Positions 53,300-62,054 of a DNA stretch of 64,000 bases are shown one piece after another. The DNA lies in assembly GCA_041743085.1 (NCBI GenBank), contig JBGTNL010000091.1:1-64000 (forward strand), written 5' to 3'. Within the stretch, counting starts at the first letter, position 1, and each line of letters starts with the position of its first letter. The notes under the pieces are model-generated. The model was given only the letters and a program-made list of their open reading frames with translations. It made no database searches and was not told the origin of the DNA. The position numbers and the translations under genes were made by a program. Source of the stretch: JAFMPW01 sp041743085 (GTDB taxonomy: Bacteria; Bacteroidota; Bacteroidia; Flavobacteriales; Flavobacteriaceae).

Positions 53300-54394
53300 A
53301 TGAACATGAAATCACTTCTTAAAGCTTCCTCCTTTTACCTGTTTCTTACACTTCTGGTTTCCTGCGGAAACGCGGATAATGACGTGGACTTTGGTCTGAA
53401 TCAGGGGGGTTTGGGCGAGGGAAAACCCGTGGACGAATGCCTTAACCTGGGCGCCAGCGATCTGGTTTTGTCCATTCAGGACCAGTTTACCGCTTTACCG
53501 GGCAAAGTATCTATTTTCTTTAAGGTATCAGACACGGAAGGAAAACCGGTGCCCGGCCTTTCCGCAGATCAGTTCACTATTTATGAGCAGGGCAGGAATG
53601 ATGATTGTTTCAATACGATCTCCACCTCCGAATCCCTGGCAAGAATTTCACCCAATTCACAGATATTCAATAACAATACGCTCCTGGTTCTGGATTTAAG
53701 CAATAGTGTCCTGAGCAGTAGTCTGAATGAATTGAAAACCGCATCCCTCAGTTTTATCAATAATGTAATGCCCGCAACGGACAATGATTCCTTTAAAATG
53801 GCTATCTATTGGTTCGATGGGGAAGATGAACTACATTTATTAAATGAGTTAACCTCATCGAAAGCGCAACTTACGGGGGCTATAGATGGAATTACAGAAG
53901 ACATAAGCAATGACCCTTCCACCGATCTTTATGGTGCCGTTATCAAGTCTACCAAGATTGCGGAAGACCTTCTGGTGACAAGTAATAACAACGATATTAT
54001 TGGTGCGGCCTCTGTGGTGGTCTTTACCGACGGAACGGACCAGGCATCACGCTTTACGGAGGCCGCGGCTCTGGAAAAGGTAAACAAGGCCAATCCTAAT
54101 ATATCCTTCTTTACTATTGGGCTCGGAGGGGAGATCGATACCGAAGTGCTTATGGATATTGGCAAAACATTTAGCGTTTTTGCCGGAAACAAGGAGGAAT
54201 TGGAGACCACTTTCAATGATATCTCCCTGAGGATTTCGGAACAAGCCAATAGCTTTTACCTTTTTGAGTACTGTACGCCAAAAAGAGACGGCAGTGGGGA
54301 AAATAACCTCGCTATCCAGGTTAAAGATGGCAGCCGGCAAGGGGCAGTGCAGACCAAATTCAGTGCGAAGGGCTTTACCGGGGGATGCGAATAA
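53300..54394 (+). CDS. VWA-domain lipoprotein
   Basis: A 364-residue lipoprotein (lipobox LLVSCG, about residue 23). An N-terminal immunoglobulin-like stretch (KVSIFFKVSDTEGKPVPGLSADQFTIYEQG) precedes a von Willebrand type A domain (about 125-320). The metal-ion site DLSNS (in LLVLDLSNSVLSSS) and VFTDGTD are present. VWA proteins mediate protein binding; the partner is unknown. Two hairpins follow, the second a strong terminator. Confidence 0.82.
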   Translation: MNMKSLLKASSFYLFLTLLVSCGNADNDVDFGLNQGGLGEGKPVDECLNLGASDLVLSIQDQFTALPGKVSIFFKVSDTEGKPVPGLSADQFTIYEQGRNDDCFNTISTSESLARISPNSQIFNNNTLLVLDLSNSVLSSSLNELKTASLSFINNVMPATDNDSFKMAIYWFDGEDELHLLNELTSSKAQLTGAIDGITEDISNDPSTDLYGAVIKSTKIAEDLLVTSNNNDIIGAASVVVFTDGTDQASRFTEAAALEKVNKANPNISFFTIGLGGEIDTEVLMDIGKTFSVFAGNKEELETTFNDISLRISEQANSFYLFEYCTPKRDGSGENNLAIQVKDGSRQGAVQTKFSAKGFTGGCE

Positions 54395-54425
54395 TGCAAA
54401 ATACGACTTAAGAAATTAGAAATTA

Positions 54426-54514
54426 GAAAGGCAATCAGACAGAGCTTCGCAAAGGAATGATTGCCTTTCAATACCGAAAATACCATGGAGCACCAGACAG
54501 GTGCTCCTTTTTTT
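54426..54514 (+). terminator. Double hairpin with strong intrinsic terminator
   Basis: A perfect 12-bp stem (GAAAGGCAATCA at 54426-54437, TGATTGCCTTTC at 54458-54469) is followed by a perfect 8-bp stem (GGAGCACC at 54487-54494, GGTGCTCC at 54500-54507) and seven T residues (54508-54514). It ends the VWA lipoprotein transcript. Confidence 0.85.
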
Positions 54515-54655
54515 ATACGGTTCATCGTAAAACAGGCCTGGGCAGTAGGGTTTTATGCCCCGGTATTGTTTTATATATAGAAATGCATGGAACAACCAGC
54601 AACAAATCCATATCCTAAAGACAGAAAATGAGGTTTAATGTAAAGAAGAAAAATT

Positions 54656-54823
54656 ATGGATGTTATCTACGAAATTATTCAGAAAAGTGCCATCGGATCG
54701 ATGTCTAAATGGTACAGGAATTTAGTACTGCTAGTATTTACGTCAATTGTGTTTGTTTTATTGGCTATGCTCATTTTTATGATAAAAAATGCGTCCAACC
54801 TTACATTTAGCTATGGCTACTAA
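54656..54823 (+). CDS. Small membrane protein, 55 residues
   Basis: ATG at 54656 opens a 55-codon frame to TAA at 54821-54823. The product starts MDVIYEIIQKSAIGSMSKWY, has a clear hydrophobic segment at about 23-42 (VLLVFTSIVFVLLAMLIFMI) and ends in a short polar tail. A purine-rich AAGAAG precedes the start. The charge pattern, a single span and an isolated position between a terminator and the inverted repeat element make it a plausible small inner-membrane protein. No family is recognised. Confidence 0.5.
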   Translation: MDVIYEIIQKSAIGSMSKWYRNLVLLVFTSIVFVLLAMLIFMIKNASNLTFSYGY

Positions 54824-54863
54824 TCCTTTTGGGTATCCCTGGGCAATAAAAAGGATATTCGTT

Positions 54864-54999
54864 AAAGAGGATGCCTAAAAAGTCTTCAAAGACGTCATTG
54901 TGCGGAAAGAGGCAATCAGTTCGATTCCGGCATTCAGCAAAAGATTACCTCACTGCGTTCGTAATGACCTTCGTGTTAGACTTTTTAGGCATCCTCTTT
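54864..54999. repeat. 136-bp palindromic element with 22-bp perfect inverted ends
   Basis: The 22 bases at 54864-54885 are the exact reverse complement of 54978-54999. Inside is a second, imperfect dyad (GTCATTGTGCG near 54893 against GCGTTCGTAATGAC near 54955-54967). The inner words GTCATTACGAACGCAGTGAG and GGTAATC (minus strand) resemble the dispersed GTCATTGCGA-type intergenic repeats of many bacteria. A T run follows the right end, so it can also terminate transcription. It resembles a non-autonomous mobile or REP-like element. Confidence 0.8.
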
Positions 55000-55005
55000 T
55001 TTTAT

Positions 55006-56493
55006 TTACCTGTATATCATAGCATTTTTAAAAGCAAAATCAAAAAGCACCGCTTTATTCCCCCGCTTTAAGTCGATTAAAAATCCGTTAATAACCGCAT
55101 ACCGTATCTCCCCGTCTTTTTCCAGAAGGAAGGTTGGGTTTATCCCAACTTTGAGCTGAAATTCAGGGAGCTCATGCTCTTTTCCGATTAATTGCAAAGG
55201 AATTGGGGAACAGAGCTGTTTATCAGGAAAATTGGCCACCCGAAGATAGGCATGACCCGATCTCAACATGTCCATAAAATCCAAATTCCGCAGATCCCTA
55301 AAAGAATCAATAGTTTCCGGATAAACGCCTCCCTGCTTAATGATGTACCCTTCCGCATCAAAAGTCTCATAGCCATAATAGGTAGAAAGATCTCCCTGGT
55401 CTATGATACGGCTGCTGTACCAGAAGTCGTTGTGATCTTCCTTGTCCACTTCCAGATGGTTAATCCCAAGATCCAGGATATATTCCTTACCCATTAATTC
55501 ATAAGTAGCTTCTTTTATTTTCAGGTCGAAGAATTTTCGATCATTTTCAGGTATATTTTCATATTCCTCCAGCGGAATATCGGTATAGGTGCCATTGGCG
55601 ATGGTATAGATTGCCGACAGAATGGAAACATAGTTCAACTTGCGAATTTCCTGTTTCTCCTCATCTTCCGGATACCCCCCCGATTCGATCAAAATAGTGC
55701 TGGTCCCCCATTTTTGAATGTTGTCACCAAAGGCACGGGGTTCAAAATCATCATTGTAACGCCCCACCTGTCCGGGTGCATATTTCTGAATGATGTTATT
55801 CATAAAAACGATCACCTTCATAGCGTTTCCCCTGCCTTCGTTGATCTCTTTTTCATAGTTGTAAGCCGGAGCCAGGTACGATACGGTGGCTGGTTTTTCA
55901 GTTCTTTCGGCGTTGTAGTACGTGCTCTGGTCGTGCAGGTTAAAACCAAAATCGGCCTCCAGGCTGTCCCGGACCCTTTTTAACGTCCGGCCTTCGGGCG
56001 ATTGCAAACGAAGGGCATCCCTGTTGATGTCTATTCCCAGAAGGTTTCTTCTCTGGTAAACCTCCGCCCCATCAGGGTTTAACATGGGTAGGAAGTGAAG
56101 TGTCAGATTAGTCAGAATCTCTTGTTTTTCACTCTTAAAGTCATCACTATCAAGAAAGTTAAGAATATCGAAAATGGCCTGGGTGGCCGTTGGTTCATCG
56201 CCGTGCATCTGGGACCATAAAAAAACACTAATCGGACCCGATCCTATGCTTATTAGCGACAAATCCCTTCCGTCTATGGATTCCCCTACTGTCCTGACAG
56301 TGAACTTCGGGTTTACCCTGTAAGCGGTGATCAGAGGTTGTAGTTCGTGGTGCTTTATCCTTCGTTTGTTCAGTACAGCCTCCTTATACTTGTCATAGGA
56401 GTCGTATAAAGACGAGGTGATATCTTTATTTTGGGCATAAAAACTGGTGGTAAATAAAAATGTGAATACTGCAATTAAGAATTTACCGTTCAT
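55006..56493 (-). CDS. M14 family zinc carboxypeptidase, exported
   Basis: A protein of about 495 residues with a signal peptide (MNGKFLIAVFTFLFTT...YAQ). Zinc ligands are the HxxE of MHGDEP and the later His of FNLHDQ; the catalytic Glu is in ILIESGG; NPDGAEVYQRRNLLGIDINRDA holds the substrate-binding Asn-Arg. A C-terminal domain of about 200 residues follows the peptidase. The start at 56493 gives the signal peptide and overlaps the amidase stop by 11 bp. Together with the amidase it may act on cell-wall or exogenous peptides. Confidence 0.88.
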   Translation of the reverse strand: MNGKFLIAVFTFLFTTSFYAQNKDITSSLYDSYDKYKEAVLNKRRIKHHELQPLITAYRVNPKFTVRTVGESIDGRDLSLISIGSGPISVFLWSQMHGDEPTATQAIFDILNFLDSDDFKSEKQEILTNLTLHFLPMLNPDGAEVYQRRNLLGIDINRDALRLQSPEGRTLKRVRDSLEADFGFNLHDQSTYYNAERTEKPATVSYLAPAYNYEKEINEGRGNAMKVIVFMNNIIQKYAPGQVGRYNDDFEPRAFGDNIQKWGTSTILIESGGYPEDEEKQEIRKLNYVSILSAIYTIANGTYTDIPLEEYENIPENDRKFFDLKIKEATYELMGKEYILDLGINHLEVDKEDHNDFWYSSRIIDQGDLSTYYGYETFDAEGYIIKQGGVYPETIDSFRDLRNLDFMDMLRSGHAYLRVANFPDKQLCSPIPLQLIGKEHELPEFQLKVGINPTFLLEKDGEIRYAVINGFLIDLKRGNKAVLFDFAFKNAMIYR

Positions 56494-57154
56494 TGGGCAT
56501 TTGGTTTTTTGGCACGGGTTTAAAATTAAGGTTTTTGGTTGCCTGGCGGACATTTTCCATAAAATCCTTTCCGGGATCCGTTTTCTCCGTCCTGTAATTA
56601 TCATCTTTTTCCAACCAAAGTTCATGCCCAACAAAATTAGTGTATTCGTAATGACCAATAAGATAGTCGATATCGTATTTCTCCTTCAGGTATTTTACCA
56701 GCCAAATATTCGATTTCAATTGCTCATTCGTAAGCGGCAATTCTTCTGTACCTCCTACATTCTCAATTCCTATAGCGGCATGGTTTAAACCAATCACATG
56801 CCTGGCCATGGTGGTTTCGGGCATTATCCGGTATATAGTGCCATCCCTGTCTACCAGAAAATGGGAAGATACATTAAGGCCACTTACCTCCTTAATATCT
56901 GGCCGCCAGTTCGGTAATCTGGCATTTTCAAAAGCTTTATAGGATTTACTAAGAGTAGGGATAACGGTCCAGTGCAATACGATCATTTTTGGTTCAATGG
57001 TTGGTGTGTCCCGTTCCAGGCCATATCGATCCGATAAATAGGCCAGGGTAAGTTGTTCCCTTTCCTCATCAAAAGTTATAGGTTTCTCCAGTATTTTCTT
57101 CGTCGAAGTACACGATAGGAAGATAAATACAAACATAATACACTGCCACTTCAT
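56483..57154 (-). CDS. N-acetylmuramoyl-L-alanine amidase (Amidase_2), lipoprotein
   Basis: A 223-residue lipoprotein (lipobox IFLSC, about residue 15) with a PGRP/Amidase_2 fold. Zinc ligands are the His of MIVLHWTV, the His of YLIGHYEYT region or the equivalent, and the Asp of EKTDPGKDF; SSHFLVDRDGTIYRIMPETTMARHVIGLNHAAIGIENVG is the typical central stretch. It cleaves the amide between N-acetylmuramic acid and the stem peptide. It overlaps the M14 gene downstream and follows the SnoaL-like gene by 1 bp, so they form one unit. Confidence 0.87.
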   Translation of the reverse strand: MKWQCIMFVFIFLSCTSTKKILEKPITFDEEREQLTLAYLSDRYGLERDTPTIEPKMIVLHWTVIPTLSKSYKAFENARLPNWRPDIKEVSGLNVSSHFLVDRDGTIYRIMPETTMARHVIGLNHAAIGIENVGGTEELPLTNEQLKSNIWLVKYLKEKYDIDYLIGHYEYTNFVGHELWLEKDDNYRTEKTDPGKDFMENVRQATKNLNFKPVPKNQMPNER

Positions 57155-57155
57155 G

Positions 57156-57668
57156 TTATTCTGTCGTTAAAGTTTCTTTTGGCTCAGGGTAATTTCCAAT
57201 ATGCCAGATCCATTTTTTACCTTCAACGGCAATAAATTCAAGGAAATTAGATGGCCCTTTTTGCTGATACTCCCTCCAGAAAGCGATTTTTCCTCTTTTT
57301 AGTTGCACTACTGCAATGCCGACATCGGAAGTGTCTTTTCCATAGCTAAATGTGTACTCCCCCGCACCGGTCTGGGTTTCTTCGTCGAACCAAAGGGCGT
57401 GAAAGGTCATTCGATGATTCTGTTCAAGGGCATCAAAATACGGTTTTAACTCATTATGCCCCCTATAATATTGTATGTTGGGGGGTTCCATATAAATGGC
57501 ATCAGAGTCAAAACTTTTCAACGCCTGTTCGGAATTCTGGGTGGACCACCCTTCGGCCGCATTTTGCATTAGCGCTTTAAATTCCTCCGTACTAAGGCCC
57601 TTGTCCAGTTCCTTGCAATTCATAAGCAATAGCGAAGTAAAAAGTAAAAAAAATAGCTTCCGCAGCAT
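57156..57668 (-). CDS. SnoaL/DUF4440-like lipoprotein
   Basis: A 170-residue lipoprotein (lipobox LLLMNC, about residue 18) with an NTF2-like cone fold: LMQNAAEGWSTQNSEQALKSFDSDAIYMEPPN, HNELKPYFDAL, and C-terminal KKWIWHIGNYPEP. Such domains bind or transform small molecules; no catalytic residues can be assigned. It sits immediately upstream of the amidase gene. Confidence 0.75.
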   Translation of the reverse strand: MLRKLFFLLFTSLLLMNCKELDKGLSTEEFKALMQNAAEGWSTQNSEQALKSFDSDAIYMEPPNIQYYRGHNELKPYFDALEQNHRMTFHALWFDEETQTGAGEYTFSYGKDTSDVGIAVVQLKRGKIAFWREYQQKGPSNFLEFIAVEGKKWIWHIGNYPEPKETLTTE

Positions 57669-57700
57669 GGCCTGAAGTTTCTTCGATAGTTATTCTAAAA

Positions 57701-58135
57701 TTATTTCGGATGTACTAATATAGCGGAAGTATCTTTTTTCATTGCATATTGAATAGACAACTTTTTGCTACCCCATTGCTTTGCCCTTTTGACATCGGTG
57801 CCCATATAGATATCTATCCTGTTACGCCATCTGTAATGCATTTTATCCTTTACGAGATAGATGCCCTCAAAACCTTCAATCTTTACCTGGGTATTGTAGT
57901 CCAGGCCTTTATCGATAAGGTCCCGTGATACGGCAATACATTTCATGCCCGGTTTCAGAGTATCTCCCCATGCGGCTAGCGCAGGATGATAGTCGGTCTG
58001 GGAGACAACTGAATTATAGGCCGATGCGGTAACATCAATAGTTTTCCAGGTATATTCTTCAGCCGTGGGTTTGCACGAAAGGACACACAGGCTGAGCAAT
58101 GGAAATCCGTAAATTAGAAACCACTTATTTTTCAT
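57701..58135 (-). CDS. 3D-domain lipoprotein
   Basis: A 144-residue lipoprotein (lipobox CVLSC, about residue 20). The C-terminal double-psi barrel has the Asp motif of 3D domains (LVKDKMHYRWRNRIDIYMG), related to the catalytic core of MltA-type lytic transglycosylases and Rpf/YabE-like muralytic proteins; TASAYNSVVSQTD is the matching N-terminal strand. A role in peptidoglycan turnover is likely and fits the downstream amidase and peptidase. Its start overlaps the end of the next upstream gene by 11 bp. Confidence 0.82.
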   Translation of the reverse strand: MKNKWFLIYGFPLLSLCVLSCKPTAEEYTWKTIDVTASAYNSVVSQTDYHPALAAWGDTLKPGMKCIAVSRDLIDKGLDYNTQVKIEGFEGIYLVKDKMHYRWRNRIDIYMGTDVKRAKQWGSKKLSIQYAMKKDTSAILVHPK

Positions 58136-59645
58136 TTTTTCCAGATTTTAACATATTTTCCAGGATCATAATATCCACATCCTTTTCCTTCCAGAGTTTT
58201 GCCCAATGTTCAGGCACCGGTGTAAAGGAAAGGCTAAAGGAGCTCAAGATAATATCTTCATCGCCGTCATTGTCAATATCCCCGGAATCCATTAAAAACC
58301 ACCTTCCTGTATCGGAACTCTTGAAAGTATACGGTGAAAATTCAAATTTTTGACTATCCCTGTTCTCGAGAAAAACAAATGAGGATAAAGGGTTGGGGTT
58401 GTAGTCCGGAAAGGTAGAAAGCAGTCCAAAATCCAAATCCCCATCCTGATCAAAATCATTTGCCACAAATCTAGTAGCCCCATTAAAGGAATAGAAATAT
58501 TTTTCCTCAAAATGGTTATTTCCATCATTCATGTGAATGCACAAACCATGATAGGGCTTTAAAACATAGGATTTATCAGCATTATCCCCATTAACGGTAA
58601 TAATATCTTTATCCCCGTCACCGTCATAGTCCGCCAATTGGATCCAACTGCTGCCATAGACGGGACTGAAGCGAATGACCTTATCCGCTGTAAATTTCAG
58701 ATCTTCTTTCTGGAAAAGTATGGTAACGCCCTCATCTCCCTGGGAGGTCAAGGCCACCAAATCGGTTTTTCCATCACTATCCATGTCTTCGGCGATTACC
58801 CGTATAGTCCCCGGTTGGTTGAGCAAAACACTTTTTTTGTATTCCTGCCTGCCATTGATGGTCAATAGTGTTAATTGTCCCTTGAGATCTCCGAACTCAC
58901 TCACTACCAGTTCAATAGTACCGTCATTGTTGAGATCCTGAGCTAGCGTGTGAACAGGTCGGTGAAATAGTTCCGGATTGGCCCCGATCTCGCCTTCACG
59001 ACCGTAAAAAATACGTCCTTCAGGGATTTCGGAAGGGCGTAAATTTCCAATGGTCGTAACGTAAGACATTTCATTTATTTGAGAATAGGCCACCACAGCG
59101 GTGGGAAAGCGGCCTATGGAAACCATTCGCTGCTCATCGAAGTTGTAATGCGATACGTTTCCCGAAAGATCACCTGCGAAGAGCTTCTTTTCTAATCTAT
59201 CGAAATTTAAAAAGGTTACAGTAGCCCTGCCGTTACTATCAAGGGAAACCGGATGGACTGAAAATAATTCCCAATTCCCAGGTGCCTGGCCGTGCTCAGG
59301 AAGTGATAAGGAATCCGGAGCTATTTCATGAATATATTCCTTAAGAAGCTTCCAATCTTCAGGTCTGATTGTAGATTTTTCGGGAAATATTCCTGTTTGT
59401 ATCGCTGCATGCATCTCACCGAATGAAAGTCCTACGTACGGATCGTAGCCGATATCCCTGATGCCCATTCTGCCACCCATTTCGGGTAAAATGTTGGAGG
59501 TCCAGATGTCTTTCGGCAAATCCTTGATATCAGGGGCAATATGGCAACTGGCGCAATGCGCATTAAAAAGTGCTTCCGCTCTTTGATCTTCATGGAAGGA
59601 ACAGGACATAAAAACAATTAATAAACTAAGGAAGATTCTGGTCAT
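58125..59645 (-). CDS. Lipoprotein with a c-type heme site and FG-GAP/VCBS repeats
   Basis: A 506-residue lipoprotein (lipobox VFMSC, about residue 15). Residues 20-110 hold a single CxxCH heme motif (CASCH) in a cytochrome-c-like setting with a likely distal Met (EMGGRMG or FGEMHAAI). Residues 160-490 hold repeated FG-GAP/VCBS units with calcium-type DxDxDG loops (DMDSDGKTD, DYDGDGDKD, DFDQDGDLD, DIDNDGDED), expected to make a beta-propeller. The fusion suggests an envelope redox protein. It is divergent from the beta-lactamase-like gene, with only 70 bp between. Confidence 0.83.
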   Translation of the reverse strand: MTRIFLSLLIVFMSCSFHEDQRAEALFNAHCASCHIAPDIKDLPKDIWTSNILPEMGGRMGIRDIGYDPYVGLSFGEMHAAIQTGIFPEKSTIRPEDWKLLKEYIHEIAPDSLSLPEHGQAPGNWELFSVHPVSLDSNGRATVTFLNFDRLEKKLFAGDLSGNVSHYNFDEQRMVSIGRFPTAVVAYSQINEMSYVTTIGNLRPSEIPEGRIFYGREGEIGANPELFHRPVHTLAQDLNNDGTIELVVSEFGDLKGQLTLLTINGRQEYKKSVLLNQPGTIRVIAEDMDSDGKTDLVALTSQGDEGVTILFQKEDLKFTADKVIRFSPVYGSSWIQLADYDGDGDKDIITVNGDNADKSYVLKPYHGLCIHMNDGNNHFEEKYFYSFNGATRFVANDFDQDGDLDFGLLSTFPDYNPNPLSSFVFLENRDSQKFEFSPYTFKSSDTGRWFLMDSGDIDNDGDEDIILSSFSLSFTPVPEHWAKLWKEKDVDIMILENMLKSGKNEK

Positions 59646-59715
59646 AATTAGTATTAGCTTCGATAAATTTACGGGTTAATTCTTAAATCCGGTTTTCACC
59701 ATTAACTCTGCATAT

Positions 59716-61074
59716 ATGAGTATCAATTATACCAAAAGGATCCTATTGGCCGCTGCGATAGGGATCGCGGGAACGACTTTCTACAATTATCCCAAACTGA
59801 ATATCATTTCCGGATATGCGGCGAAAAATATGGCGTCCGGCATTTTTGTCGCGGGCCGAAGCGCAGACGACATTGCCGGAAATGACAATGATGTACCTCT
59901 GATAAAACTAGCCCAAAGCAAGGCGAATCCAGAAGAACGTTCGGTTGTTGCATCTGTCTTCGGATTAATGGAGCGCAAGGCAGTGTTTCGCAACGGGTTG
60001 GGCTGTGTGCTTGTAAGTGATTCATATGAACCTCGGCAACCATACCTCCAACCAAACCGGTACCCTTCAACCAACAGTTTACCATTCCCATACGGCAATG
60101 CAAGTTCGGGAGACTCGCTCTTCAAAAATATAGATTACGCCTTGCTCAACAAGGCTATGGACGGTGCTTTTGCCCGGCCTGAAGTTCAAAAAACGAGGAC
60201 GGCCGTGGTTGTCTATAAGGATCACGTTATTGCGGAGCGTTATACGGAAGGGTTTACCGAAGGTACACGGATCCTGGGCTGGTCCATGACAAAAAGTATT
60301 CTGGCAACATTATATGGAATTCTGGAGTATCAACAAAAGATCGATGTACAATCATTCCTGCCGTTTAAGGTATATGGAGATAGCACCATAAGGGGTACGG
60401 ATCCCCGGAAGTCTATAACACTGGACCACCTCTTACGTATGCAAAGCGGCCTGGAATGGGACGAAGATTACACTTCTATTTCCGATGTTACAAAAATGCT
60501 CTTTCTGGAGGCAGATATGACCCGGTCAGCGGCGGATAACGACCAGGTTGCGACACCGGGGGAAGTATGGAATTATTCCTCGGGAACCACAAATTACCTT
60601 TCGGGAATTTTAAGAAGGCGGTTTGGTACGTACCAGGAGTATCTTGATTTCCCATATAAAGAATTAATTGATAAGATTGGTATGAATTCCATGGTTTTGG
60701 AAGCAGATATGGCAGGAAATTACATAGGTTCGTCCTATGGCTGGGCCAATACCAGGGATTGGGCCAGGTTTGGGTTGCTTTACCTGCACCGGGGCGATTG
60801 GAACGGGAAGCAGCTTTTTGCTCCGGCATGGGCAGATTATGTCGCAAAACCCACAGCGCATTCCCAGGGTGATTATGGCGCCCATTTTTGGCTTAATGCA
60901 GGTGGCAAGTATGCCGATGTTCCTAAAGATCTGTTTTCGGCTAATGGCTATCAGGGGCAGTACGTATTTATTATTCCCTCAAAGGATCTTGTTATAGTAA
61001 GGACCGGACTCGCAGAAGCTCCGGATTTTGATGTGAACGCATTTTTGGAAGGAATAGTGGATGCGGTCCAATAG
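59716..61074 (+). CDS. Serine hydrolase of the class C beta-lactamase family
   Basis: A 452-residue protein with an N-terminal hydrophobic segment (about 7-27) acting as signal anchor or signal peptide. The SxxK motif is SMTKSI (about residue 193), with YSSGTTNYL as the YxN-like element and AHFWLNAGG near the C-terminus. The family includes esterases, DD-peptidases and 6-aminohexanoate-dimer hydrolase; the mature substrate is unknown. Confidence 0.83.
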   Translation: MSINYTKRILLAAAIGIAGTTFYNYPKLNIISGYAAKNMASGIFVAGRSADDIAGNDNDVPLIKLAQSKANPEERSVVASVFGLMERKAVFRNGLGCVLVSDSYEPRQPYLQPNRYPSTNSLPFPYGNASSGDSLFKNIDYALLNKAMDGAFARPEVQKTRTAVVVYKDHVIAERYTEGFTEGTRILGWSMTKSILATLYGILEYQQKIDVQSFLPFKVYGDSTIRGTDPRKSITLDHLLRMQSGLEWDEDYTSISDVTKMLFLEADMTRSAADNDQVATPGEVWNYSSGTTNYLSGILRRRFGTYQEYLDFPYKELIDKIGMNSMVLEADMAGNYIGSSYGWANTRDWARFGLLYLHRGDWNGKQLFAPAWADYVAKPTAHSQGDYGAHFWLNAGGKYADVPKDLFSANGYQGQYVFIIPSKDLVIVRTGLAEAPDFDVNAFLEGIVDAVQ

Positions 61075-61120
61075 CCCTCATTCCAGAAGGGTATGACCAA
61101 AATGTACGGAGAAGTCCACA

Positions 61121-61534
61121 TCATACCATCATATGGTTATGGGTTTCAAAATTGATGCCGGCCGGGAGGATATACGTGAAATCGCCCTCAAGCCCATGTA
61201 GTTCTCCCAGGGAAATATAATCCGTTGCATCCAGGGCCGTGCTGATATAAAGTTCGAGGGTGGGGCCGTCGTCCGATTTAAAGTTGATCAGGTCCAGGTG
61301 TGTCCTTTCAAGATTCACAATAGCCGTACTACTTGTAGGATGCCCCCCGTTCATAAATTCGCCAGTAAAGACCACTATAGTTTCAGATTCCACAGATCCC
61401 TCCCCGTCGGGACCAGCTGGGTCTCTCTCCATATCTTCAGCCACACCGGGCAGATCCATGGCGGTAGTACTATCGGAACTGGAACAGCCGAAGCAAAGAC
61501 ATATCAACAGCAAATGGAGCAATGGCTTTTTCAT
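61121..61534 (-). CDS. DM13-domain lipoprotein, apparently cut short
   Basis: A protein of about 137 residues with a lipobox (CLCFGC). The C-terminal part matches DM13: FTGEFMNGGHPTSSTAIV, NFKSDDGPTLELYIST, DYISLGELHGLEGDFTYILPAGI. It stops at HNHMMV; a TGA follows where family members have the Trp of the WC motif, and the next in-frame codons read CGLLRTFW. DM13 domains are proposed to carry electrons through a conserved Cys. The start at 61534 (MKKPLLH) is chosen for its lipoprotein signal. Confidence 0.7.
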   Translation of the reverse strand: MKKPLLHLLLICLCFGCSSSDSTTAMDLPGVAEDMERDPAGPDGEGSVESETIVVFTGEFMNGGHPTSSTAIVNLERTHLDLINFKSDDGPTLELYISTALDATDYISLGELHGLEGDFTYILPAGINFETHNHMMV

Positions 61535-61536
61535 TG

Positions 61537-61655
61537 TTTCATCTAAATAAAATTTCGACAACCTATTGATTTAGTGTTATTTATATCGGTTGGTATTGGC
61601 CATTTTTTAATTAAATGCCCACCCGCCTGCCGTAGGTAGGTTATGGGCTTTCATA
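61537..61655 (-). repeat. Dispersed repeat, copy D (short form)
   Basis: Left arm TTTCATCTAAATAAAATTT with TTATTTATATCGGTTGGTAT, and right end CCTGCCGTAGGTAGGTTATG plus GGCTTTCATA, match copies B and E. It lacks the inner 165-bp module of copy B. It begins immediately upstream of the DM13 lipoprotein start, as copy E does for menB. Confidence 0.78.
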
Positions 61656-61878
61656 TCCTGAGAATTGCACTGAACCGCCTTGGAAAAATAAAGAAGGACG
61701 CTGTAATATTCCTAGGTGTGGAATAAATATAATCCCCAGATATCACAAAACTGTGACATTACCACAAAATCCGGGTATTTCACAACAATAATTTTCTAAG
61801 AGCAGTCCTAAGCCGTAAGTTTACAGTGTAATAATAAAGGAGTTAATTTTTTCATTTTCATATAGTGTTCTCGTAAAG

Positions 61879-61909
61879 GAGCCCTGATCTTAAAGACGGG
61901 GCTCTTTTT
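61879..61909 (+). terminator. Isolated intrinsic terminator, possibly of a small RNA
   Basis: GAGCCC (61879-61884) pairs with GGGCTC (61899-61904), followed by five T residues. It points right, yet no plus-strand gene lies before it. About 60 bp upstream is TAAGTTTA (61817-61824), close to TAnnTTTG, so a short transcript of about 80 nt is conceivable. The rest of 61656-62054 shows no gene. Confidence 0.45.
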
Positions 61910-62054
61910 AGTTCAGGACCTCTTCCAACCCTTTTCAAGGATGGATTTTGTGTTACAAAGCTATCTCTTCCACTATTTTATCCGCAAATAGTCTAATTGG
62001 AGGACTACTAATCCCTCGTGGTACGGATTTGTTGAATTAATAAACTAAACCTAT

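Noticed and set aside
56494..56658. N-terminal extension of the M14 peptidase frame
   Set aside because: It overlaps the amidase coding region, and the start at 56493 gives a normal signal peptide.
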